Origin: Clostridia bacterium
Lineage (GTDB): Bacteria > Bacillota > Clostridia > Oscillospirales > Acutalibacteraceae
Length of the DNA: 5,376 nt
NCBI GenBank assembly: GCA_900767015.1
Contig: CAAFXQ010000205.1
Location: forward strand, 1-5,376
Direction: 5' to 3'
Below the pieces are notes generated by a model. That model searched no databases. It was not told the DNA's origin and was given only the letters and a program-made list of their open reading frames with translations. Made by a program: the position numbers and the translations under genes. Within the stretch, counting starts at the first letter, position 1; each line of letters opens with the position of its first letter. Below, piece by piece: positions 1 to 4,668 of this stretch.

Positions 1-13
1 ATCAAACTCTGCG

Positions 14-102
14 GACAGCGACTTTGCTTCGGAACCGAGCCGACCCGCGACCACAATTATTCATTTTTCATTATTCATTAAAATCTTATGGCTCGGGCTG
101 TC
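14..102. repeat. Inverted-repeat-framed AT-rich block, possible small interspersed element
   Basis: The sequence GGCTCGG (90-96) followed directly by GCTGTC (97-102) is complementary to a split left arm, CCGAGCC (35-41) and GACAGC (14-19). Fifteen unpaired bases separate the two left pieces. The arms enclose an AT-rich core of short repeats at 51-80. The transcript could therefore fold into a bulged stem with an AU-rich loop. The arrangement resembles small non-coding mobile or palindromic elements of Firmicutes, but no target duplication is evident and only one copy is visible here, so its identity as an element is inference. Confidence 0.3.
51..80 (-). repeat. AATGAATAATG-type short tandem repeat block ending in TAATTGTGG
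   Basis: Read on the minus strand, the block is a run of AATGAA/TAATGAA-like steps ending in ATAATTGTGG. It has the same plan as the plus-strand block at 3201-3236, where TAATGCG steps end in TAATTGCGG. The shared end and seven-base step suggest that both are diverged members of one intergenic repeat family. It does not look coding. Whether it is mobile, a terminator relic or a structural element cannot be read from two copies. Confidence 0.45.
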
Positions 103-173
103 AGTTTTCAATTAAGTACTGTGCACCCCGGGATTGGCGTCGCCATGCGACAAACTAAAATTTACCGTTCATC

Positions 174-566
174 TCACGGCTTCTCAATTCCGCTTTTCAG
201 CTCCCGTTCTCTTTTCAGTATAATCTCGTCATAATAATTGATTTTGAAATTGAGCCTGTCCAAAGACGCATTGAGCGACTCGATTTTTTGGATCAGCTGT
301 TGCCGCTGATTGACAAGAATCTGCTTTCGCTCCTCGGCGGTGCTGTCGCCCATTTTACAAAGAGTAACGTATTTCGAAAGCACGTCTATCGGAAGCCCTG
401 CGTTTCTCATGCACAATATAAACTCGACCCAGCCGCAGGCGGTCTCGTCGTAGTCACGGATCTTGCCCGAGGTTCTCGGAACGTCGGGAATCAGCCCTGT
501 CTTTTCGTAATAACGCAGGGTGTCGGCGGAAATGCCGTATTTTTCGCTGACCTGTTTAATCGTCAT
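174..566 (-). CDS. MerR-family regulator, AdhR/NmlR-like, candidate electrophile sensor
   Basis: This is a 130-residue DNA-binding transcription regulator. Residues 1-70 form the MerR winged helix-turn-helix, with a clear signature at residues 12-26 (ISADTLRYYEKTGLI), the wing near R37-Y39, and the WVEFILCMRNAGLPI segment at 46-60. Residues about 75-120 are a long heptad-like helix (EERKQILVNQRQQL onward), the usual antiparallel dimerisation coiled coil. No extended ligand-binding domain follows, so it belongs to the short MerR class. Cys52 sits in the F-I-x-C-M-R-x-A-G-L context that I recall from Bacillus subtilis AdhR, whose Cys52 is needed for the aldehyde/electrophile response. Cys44 and Cys70 are also present. 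The set does not look like the C-terminal cysteine loop of metal-sensing MerR proteins. Its ATG overlaps the TGA of the upstream flavoprotein gene (ATGA), and its own Shine-Dalgarno is weak, so it is probably translationally coupled. It likely autoregulates through the 19-bp-spacer promoter at 1133-1163. The family call is firm; the sensed signal is inferred. Confidence 0.92.
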   Translation of the reverse strand: MTIKQVSEKYGISADTLRYYEKTGLIPDVPRTSGKIRDYDETACGWVEFILCMRNAGLPIDVLSKYVTLCKMGDSTAEERKQILVNQRQQLIQKIESLNASLDRLNFKINYYDEIILKRERELKSGIEKP

Positions 567-1102
567 ATGCCAAGACCCGTTTCGTATGCCTGCTTCATGA
601 CTTTTGCGTTGCTTCTGATGTCACCGGGCTTGGTCGCACCGATGCCCATGATAACACCGGCAAGTTTAACACCCGGGAAGCAGTCAATCCAGCCGTTTAT
701 GTCGCTGATGCTACCGTCAACGGCACTTTCTTCGTTTTCGGCGGCTGTCGAAATCAGGTAAACCTCTTTGAAGCTGTGCCCGAGGGTATAAATCGGATTC
801 ATGCGGTCAAGAAAGGTTTTCAGCTGACCGCTGACTGAGTAGTAATACACCGGCGAAGCGAAAACAAGCACGTCGGCGTGTCTTACCGTGTCAATCAGCG
901 GTGCGATGTCGTCTTTGATGACGCACTTTCCTGTTTTCTGACAGGCGAGACAGCCTTTGCAAAACTTCATGTCAAGCTCACGCACAAAAATTTCGGTTAC
1001 CTTGTGTCCTTTTTCCTCGGCGCCTTTTTTGAATTCGGCGGCGAGAAGCTCGCTGTTGCCGTTTTTTCTCGGTGTTGAAGAAACGATGACTATGTTTTTC
1101 AA
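563..1102 (-). CDS. Flavodoxin-fold NAD(P)H-dependent FMN oxidoreductase, iron-sulfur flavoprotein-like
   Basis: This gene encodes a 179-residue cytoplasmic flavoprotein of the NADPH-dependent FMN reductase/flavodoxin-like superfamily, expected to move electrons from NAD(P)H or a ferredoxin through FMN to an unknown acceptor such as a quinone or electrophile. Visible marks are the N-terminal beta strand and phosphate-binding loop (SSTPRKNGNSE, residues 8-18), the SPVYYY FMN-contact segment (83-88) and LKTFLDR (94-100). Cysteines 48, 51, 54 and 60 form CX2CX2CX5C, which matches the compact 4Fe-4S motif of archaeal Isf proteins. Many bacterial relatives keep this cysteine pattern, and cluster binding is not proven here. 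The start is set at TTG (1102): the AAAGGAG at 1111-1117 lies 8 nt before it, whereas the longer in-frame GTG at 1111-1109 would overlap that site. It is the first gene of an operon with the MerR regulator, whose ATG overlaps its stop. Physiological substrate unknown. Confidence 0.9.
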   Translation of the reverse strand: MKNIVIVSSTPRKNGNSELLAAEFKKGAEEKGHKVTEIFVRELDMKFCKGCLACQKTGKCVIKDDIAPLIDTVRHADVLVFASPVYYYSVSGQLKTFLDRMNPIYTLGHSFKEVYLISTAAENEESAVDGSISDINGWIDCFPGVKLAGVIMGIGATKPGDIRSNAKVMKQAYETGLGI

Positions 1103-1110
1103 GTTTATCA

Positions 1111-1117
1111 CTCCTTT
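1111..1117 (-). promoter_or_regulatory. Ribosome binding site that decides the flavoprotein start (TTG)
   Basis: On the minus strand AAAGGAG is followed by TGATAAAC and then TTG AAA AAC ATA. The 8-nt gap suits the TTG at 1102-1100. The in-frame GTG three codons upstream shares its first G with the end of this site, so it cannot be read efficiently from it. The shorter product starts directly with the hydrophobic beta strand KNIVIVSS, as expected for this fold. Confidence 0.8.
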
Positions 1118-1132
1118 GTTGTTTCCTCAAGC

Positions 1133-1163
1133 ATTATACAACTTAGAGTTGACTTTAAGTCAA
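1133..1163 (-). promoter_or_regulatory. Leftward promoter with 19-bp spacer (MerR-type) for the flavoprotein-merR operon
   Basis: On the minus strand TTGACT (1163-1158) and a perfect TATAAT (1138-1133) are separated by 19 bp (1139-1157), not the optimal 17. Overlong 19-20 bp spacers are the hallmark of MerR-activated promoters, where the regulator twists the spacer DNA to align the two boxes. Transcription should start near 1126, leaving a leader of about 24 nt before the TTG start. An A/T-rich run at 1164-1190 lies immediately upstream of the -35 box and may act as an UP element. The fit with the MerR gene in the same operon makes autoregulation the simplest reading. Confidence 0.85.
1141..1160. 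promoter_or_regulatory. Probable MerR-family operator dyad within the promoter spacer
   Basis: The 20-bp segment is an inverted repeat of ACTTAGAGTT and GACTTTAAGT (plus strand), with 8 of 10 symmetric pairs matching; the failures are one inner pair and the central pair. It fills most of the 19-bp spacer and touches the -35 box, the position occupied by the MerR and SoxR operators. An overlapping perfect palindrome, TTGACTT-T-AAGTCAA (1149-1163), includes the -35 hexamer and could be an alternative or second register. The likely ligand is the regulator encoded at 174-566. Confidence 0.72.
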
Positions 1164-1200
1164 GACTTTTTTAAAAAATATTTTTTTCTTTCTTTCGCTC

Positions 1201-1228
1201 TTGACAAATGCTTTTATTCGGCTATAAT
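1201..1228 (+). promoter_or_regulatory. Sigma-A-type promoter of htpG
   Basis: A perfect TTGACA (1201-1206) and a perfect TATAAT (1223-1228) are separated by 16 bp. Transcription is expected to begin near 1235, at the first bases of the CIRCE element, giving a leader of about 68 nt. The near-consensus boxes predict a strong promoter that needs a repressor to keep it quiet, which agrees with the operator that follows. It stands back to back with the leftward promoter; 37 bp lie between the two -35 boxes. Confidence 0.93.
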
Positions 1229-1233
1229 ATGTT

Positions 1234-1260
1234 TTAGCACTCAGAACACATGAGTGCTAA
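1234..1260. promoter_or_regulatory. CIRCE element, HrcA operator of htpG
   Basis: TTAGCACTC, nine bases, then GAGTGCTAA: both arms match the CIRCE consensus exactly. One further complementary pair (T1233/A1261) extends each arm to 10 bp. It covers the predicted start of transcription and the beginning of the htpG leader, the normal position of CIRCE at groE and dnaK operons. HrcA bound here blocks transcription; titration of GroEL by unfolded protein inactivates HrcA and releases the gene. The hrcA gene is not in this window. Confidence 0.97.
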
Positions 1261-1302
1261 ATTTAGCAATTGTTAATTATACCATACAGGAGTTGACATA
1301 TT

Positions 1303-3180
1303 ATGGCAAAAAAACAGTTTAAGGCGGAATCGAAAAAGCTTCTTGATATGATGATCAATTCGATTTACACCAACAAGGACATCTTTCTTCGTGAACTGAT
1401 TTCGAACGCAAGCGACGCCCTCGATAAGCTTTATTACCGTTCGCTTTCCGACAACGAATCGGGTCTGTCAAGAGACGACTTCAAAATTCAGCTTGCGATC
1501 GACAAGGAAAACCGTACGCTGACGATTTCGGATAACGGCTGCGGTATGAGCAAGGAAGAATTGGAAAGCAACCTCGGCACAATTGCCAAAAGCGGTTCGC
1601 TCGACTTCAAAAGCGGCCTTGAGGGCAAGAGCGAGGTCGAAATCATCGGTCAGTTCGGCGTCGGCTTCTATTCGGCGTTCATGGTCAGCGATACCGTAAC
1701 CGTAGTCAGCCGTGTTCACGGGGCTGAGGAAGCGTATCAGTGGGAGTCAAGCGGCGCCGACGGCTATACGATTAAGGAAACCGAAAAGAGCGAGCCGGGC
1801 ACCGTCATTACTCTGAAGATTAAGGAAAAGACCGAAGAATTCGATTACGACAAGTACCTTGAACAGTACACAATCGAGGACATCGTCAAGAAGTATTCCG
1901 ATTATATCCGTTATCCGATTATGATGGATATGACCGAATCGAAGCTGAAAGAGGGAACCGAGGACGAATACGAAACCGTTGTCACCCCGACGCAGCTTAA
2001 CAGCATGGTACCGCTTTGGAGAAAGAACAAGAACGAAATCACCGAAGAGGAATACGAGGAGTTTTATAAGTCCAAGTTCTATGATTATGAAAAGCCGCTT
2101 CTGACCGTTCATTCCAAGACCGAGGGTCAGGTGACCTATGACGCTTTGCTGTTCGTTCCGTCGCACGCTCCGTTTGATTATTACACCAAGAGCTATGAAA
2201 AAGGCTTGCAGCTTTATTCGAACGGCGTTCTGATTATGGATAAGTGCGCCGACCTTCTTCCCGATTACTTCAGCTTTGTCAAGGGTCTTGTTGACTCGGC
2301 TGACCTGTCACTGAATATTTCGAGAGAAACGCTTCAGCAGGATCATATTCTGAAAATTATTGCCAAGAATCTTGAAAAGAAAATCAAGTCCGAGCTTGAA
2401 AAAATGCTCAAGAACAAGCGTGAGGACTACGAGACATTCTATAAGGCGTTCGGGCTTCAGCTCAAATACGGTGTTTATGCCGACTACGGCATGAACAAGG
2501 ACATCTTACAGGATCTTCTGCTGTTCTGGTCGTCAAGCGAAAAGAAGCTTGTCACGCTGAAAGAATACGTTTCGAGAATGAAAGAGGAGCAAAAGTCGAT
2601 CTACTTTGCCTGCGGCGAAACGAACGATAAGATTGATATGCTTCCTCAGGCGGACGCTGTTAAGGAAAAAGGCTATGAGATCCTTTACTGCACCGATGAT
2701 GTGGACGAATTTGCGCTTCAGATGCTTCGTGAATATGACGGCAAGCCGTTTATGAACATCTGTGCCGACAAGCTTGACCTTGACACCGACGAGGAAAAGG
2801 AAGAGCTGAAACAGGAGAACGAGGACACGAAAGAGCTTCGTGACTTCATGAAAGAAACGCTCGGCGACAGCGTCAGCGAGGTTGTATTTACGAATAAGCT
2901 GAAGAATTATCCCGTCTGCCTGACAAGTGAGGGTATGCTCTCTCTTGAGATGGAAAAGGTGCTGGCTTCGATGCCGAACTCGAACGGCATGAAAGCGAAG
3001 ATTGCGCTTGAAATCAACCGTGACCACCCGATTGCCGAAAAGCTGAAGACTCTTTTCGAGACGGACAAGGAAACGGTTAAAAAGTACACGAAGATTCTGT
3101 ATGCACAAGGCTGTCTGATCGGCGGAAAGACGATTGAAAACCCGGCGGAATTCAGCGAGCTTGTCAGCGAGCTGATGTGA
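1303..3180 (+). CDS. htpG: Molecular chaperone HtpG (bacterial Hsp90)
   Basis: This gene encodes a 625-residue homodimeric ATP-dependent cytoplasmic chaperone that remodels late folding intermediates, often together with DnaK. The length matches the family (about 620-630). The N-terminal GHKL ATPase domain shows ELISNASDALDKL with the catalytic Glu31 and Mg-binding Asn35, DNGCGM at 77-82, the lid LGTIAKSGS at 91-99, and GQFGVGFYSAF at 116-126. The middle domain carries NISRETLQQ (338-346), whose Arg341 corresponds to the arginine that contacts the ATP gamma-phosphate. The C-terminal dimerisation domain is complete, and there is no eukaryotic MEEVD tail. The ATG at 1303 is preceded by AGGAG (1288-1292) with a 10-nt gap. 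It is a single-gene unit driven by the promoter at 1201-1228 and repressed through the perfect CIRCE at 1234-1260. No frameshift or missing key residue is seen. Confidence 0.98.
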   Translation: MAKKQFKAESKKLLDMMINSIYTNKDIFLRELISNASDALDKLYYRSLSDNESGLSRDDFKIQLAIDKENRTLTISDNGCGMSKEELESNLGTIAKSGSLDFKSGLEGKSEVEIIGQFGVGFYSAFMVSDTVTVVSRVHGAEEAYQWESSGADGYTIKETEKSEPGTVITLKIKEKTEEFDYDKYLEQYTIEDIVKKYSDYIRYPIMMDMTESKLKEGTEDEYETVVTPTQLNSMVPLWRKNKNEITEEEYEEFYKSKFYDYEKPLLTVHSKTEGQVTYDALLFVPSHAPFDYYTKSYEKGLQLYSNGVLIMDKCADLLPDYFSFVKGLVDSADLSLNISRETLQQDHILKIIAKNLEKKIKSELEKMLKNKREDYETFYKAFGLQLKYGVYADYGMNKDILQDLLLFWSSSEKKLVTLKEYVSRMKEEQKSIYFACGETNDKIDMLPQADAVKEKGYEILYCTDDVDEFALQMLREYDGKPFMNICADKLDLDTDEEKEELKQENEDTKELRDFMKETLGDSVSEVVFTNKLKNYPVCLTSEGMLSLEMEKVLASMPNSNGMKAKIALEINRDHPIAEKLKTLFETDKETVKKYTKILYAQGCLIGGKTIENPAEFSELVSELM

Positions 3181-3199
3181 ACAAAGCCGGAGGCTTTGT
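3181..3199 (+). terminator. Hairpin right after the htpG stop, possible terminator without a T-run
   Basis: ACAAAGCC-GGA-GGCTTTGT is a perfect 8-bp stem with a 3-nt loop that starts one base after the TGA. The bases that follow (CAATGCGG) contain no T-run, so it is not a canonical rho-independent terminator. It may protect the 3' end of the mRNA, or it may belong to the repeat block that directly follows at 3201-3236. Confidence 0.4.
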
Positions 3200-3200
3200 C

Positions 3201-3236
3201 AATGCGGAATTTGTAATGCGTAATGCGTAATTGCGG
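3201..3236 (+). repeat. TAATGCG tandem repeat block ending in TAATTGCGG
   Basis: The block contains AATGCGG, then two exact tandem TAATGCG units (3214-3227), then TAATTGCGG. It follows the 3181-3199 hairpin with only one base between. The minus-strand block at 51-80 has the same step length and the same TAATTGyGG end. Taken together they look like members of a diverged intergenic repeat family, not coding DNA. Confidence 0.5.
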
Positions 3237-3281
3237 GGAAAACGATAATAGCTTTTCGCTTTTCGCCGCAGAGATAGACAG

Positions 3282-3311
3282 TTCCCCACAGAAGCGGTTT
3301 TCTGTGGGGAA
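3282..3311. repeat. Perfect 12-bp inverted repeat between convergent genes
   Basis: TTCCCCACAGAA (3282-3293), loop GCGGTT, TTCTGTGGGGAA (3300-3311). The hairpin is strong and GC-rich at its base and lies between the convergent htpG and MFS genes, where a bidirectional terminator would be expected. Neither strand has a proper T-run after it (AACATTTGTATC on plus, CTGTCTATCTC on minus). It may still help to end or stabilise either transcript. The region from 3181 to the MFS stop at 3376 holds no gene that I can support. Confidence 0.55.
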
Positions 3312-3375
3312 AACATTTGTATCAAATATTCTGACTTCTGAACTCTCATTTCTTACCGGACAGGAACCAAAAGTC

Positions 3376-4548
3376 TTACGCCTTTTTCGCCGTAAGTCGG
3401 ATCGTAATCTCGTTGACGCAAAAGAGCGCCGCACAAAAACCGATCAGCACAAACGGCAGAATCCGAAAGGTTGTCGCTGCGGCGATATAGCCGAATGCAA
3501 GCTGAACACCGAAGCCTACCGCATAGGCGCCGCCCATGTGATAGCCCGTGATGTCGGCGGAATATTCACTTCCGAAGCGGGCGGGTACGCTGTGCAGGAC
3601 ACTCGGGAAAATCGGTCCGAAGCCGGCTCCGATAAGAATCAGACTTAACAGCTTCAGATTCCCGACCGGCAGAAACAGAACGAGGATTCCGAGAAAGGCG
3701 ACCGCCGCACCGCCCCGGATCATCGTGTTGTCCGAAGCCTTCATGGAAATGAAGCCGGAAATAAACCGCCCGAGCATAATGCCGCCGAAATAGACCGAAA
3801 CCCATTTCGCCGCCGTGTCGGGAGGGAGAGCAAACACATTGACGATATAGGTCGCTCCCCAGGTGCCGATTAAAAATTCCATACTGCAATAAAGGCCGAG
3901 CGAAACGATGCCCGTGAAAACACCCTTGATTTTCAAAAGCTCAAAAAGCCCCTTGCTCTTTTTTTCTGCGGTGTCCTGTGTCTGCATCTTACCGGGCTTT
4001 TCCGCCTCTTTCCATTTTTTCATGGACAACAGCACGACGAGGGCGAAAAACAGTTCTAAAAGAGCAACAAGCCGATAACCGCTGCGCCACGAGCCGGACC
4101 GCCCGGAAAGAAAATGCGACATAATGATCGGACTTGCCGTGACGCCGATTCCCCAAAAGCAGTGAAGCCAGTTCATATGCTGGGACTTGTAGTGAAGCGA
4201 AACGAAATTGTTCAGTCCCGTGTCGATGGCGCCGGCGCCGTAGCCTAAAACGACGGCAAAAATCATCATAACGGCGATGTTCGGCGCAAGACTCATTCCG
4301 ACAAGACCGATTGCCGTCAGGAGCACGGAAACAAAGGTGACCTTGCCCGTGCCGAATTTACGGATCATTTTGCCGGCAACAAAGCTGACCGTTCCGGTGC
4401 AAAGTCCGGTAATGACGCTGTAAACCGAGGCGAACGATTCGGCGATGGCAAAGTCCCGGTGAATGACGGGCCACGAAACGCCGAACAGCGAATCGGGCAG
4501 GCCGAGAGAAATAAAAACAAGATAGATTACAATAAGAAGTACAGTCAT
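3376..4548 (-). CDS. Major facilitator superfamily transporter, substrate unknown
   Basis: This gene encodes a 390-residue inner-membrane secondary transporter with the hydrophobic pattern of a 12-helix MFS protein. A basic, polar cytoplasmic loop (about residues 176-205, MKKWKEAEKPGK onward) separates the two six-helix halves. The N-terminus LVFISLGLPDSLFGVSWPVI and the segment GAGAIDTGLNNF...MNWLHCFWGIG are typical of a Firmicutes MFS group often labelled fucose-permease-like. Sugar transport is only a weak guess, and a drug or metabolite exporter is as possible. The motif-A position reads G59-KMI-R63-K-F-G66, with Arg where the general family has Asp. The ATG at 4548-4546 is preceded on the minus strand by AAAGGA with a 5-nt gap. 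No convincing promoter is visible in the 4549-4611 leader. The gene lies downstream of the G5-M23 gene but a terminator separates them. Convergent with htpG. Confidence 0.9.
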   Translation of the reverse strand: MTVLLIVIYLVFISLGLPDSLFGVSWPVIHRDFAIAESFASVYSVITGLCTGTVSFVAGKMIRKFGTGKVTFVSVLLTAIGLVGMSLAPNIAVMMIFAVVLGYGAGAIDTGLNNFVSLHYKSQHMNWLHCFWGIGVTASPIIMSHFLSGRSGSWRSGYRLVALLELFFALVVLLSMKKWKEAEKPGKMQTQDTAEKKSKGLFELLKIKGVFTGIVSLGLYCSMEFLIGTWGATYIVNVFALPPDTAAKWVSVYFGGIMLGRFISGFISMKASDNTMIRGGAAVAFLGILVLFLPVGNLKLLSLILIGAGFGPIFPSVLHSVPARFGSEYSADITGYHMGGAYAVGFGVQLAFGYIAAATTFRILPFVLIGFCAALFCVNEITIRLTAKKA

Positions 4549-4611
4549 TTTTATCCTTTCAGATGATCAGAAATTGCTTGAGACAGAAGCTGAGAGTCAT
4601 ACAAGTTTCCT

Positions 4612-4646
4612 AAAAAAACGGCACGAAGTTTTTCGCACCGTTTTTT
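4612..4646 (-). terminator. Rho-independent terminator of the G5-M23 peptidase gene
   Basis: On the minus strand an A-run leads into CGGTGCGAA, tetraloop AAAC, TTCGTGCCG and then seven Ts. All nine stem pairs form if two G-U wobbles are allowed. Read on the plus strand the same two positions become C-A and A-C mismatches, so the structure favours the minus strand, in agreement with the gene ending at 4669. It lies 22 bp past that stop and about 60 bp before the MFS start. Confidence 0.93.
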
Positions 4647-4668
4647 ATTTGCCCGGACAGGTTCGGTT

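Larger units (their letters stand above)
1..173. other. Intergenic region at left edge, no credible gene
   Basis: This is the stretch downstream of the MerR gene. All three plus frames stay open from the left edge for a while (to stops at 79-81, 110-112 and 156-158), but none gives a recognisable protein and all run through the AT-rich repeat block, so I do not call a gene tail. On the minus strand the ATG codons I checked lead only to very short frames. No hairpin followed by a T-run is visible for the minus-strand operon that ends at 174. A short hairpin, GTCGC-CAT-GCGAC, lies at 139-151, and three near-abutting six-base palindromes lie at 115-132 (AGTACT, GTGCAC, CCCGGG). Confidence 0.6.

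Noticed and set aside
1..112. Tail of a plus-strand gene entering from the left edge
   Set aside because: The open frames at the edge continue into the AT-rich repeat block and show no recognisable protein end. A tail cannot be excluded without the upstream sequence.
115..132. Three consecutive six-base palindromes AGTACT, GTGCAC, CCCGGG
   Set aside because: Short palindromes occur by chance and no larger symmetric structure or protein site is evident. They could also be part of an intergenic repeat, but nothing here supports that.
288..761. Plus-strand open frame of 157 codons
   Set aside because: It lies wholly opposite the MerR and flavoprotein genes, has no recognisable domain and no clear ribosome binding site. 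The minus-strand proteins have strong family signatures.
3282..3311. CCCCACA within the hairpin as DnaA boxes or an origin
   Set aside because: TTCCCCACA differs from the TTATCCACA consensus at two positions, there is only one inverted pair, and no dnaA or dnaN gene or AT-rich unwinding region accompanies it.
3375..3396. CTTACG ... CGTAAG hairpin at the end of the MFS gene as its terminator
   Set aside because: The stem is only six pairs with a 10-nt loop, includes the stop codon and coding bases, and is followed on the minus strand by only a short TTTT. It is probably chance.
2533..3434. Long minus-strand open frames opposite the 3' half of htpG
   Set aside because: htpG is complete and unmistakable on the plus strand. 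The opposite frames are Arg/Leu/Phe-rich with no domain, as expected for shadows of a coding sequence.
3223..3648. Plus-strand open frame spanning the intergenic hairpin and the MFS 3' end
   Set aside because: It starts within the TAATGCG repeat, runs through the hairpin and then antisense to the MFS gene. No homology is recognisable and the composition is unlike a protein.
4549..4611. Promoter for the MFS gene
   Set aside because: No pair of -35 and -10 boxes with reasonable spacing could be found in the leader. TTGTAT- and TATGAC-like hexamers lack partners.
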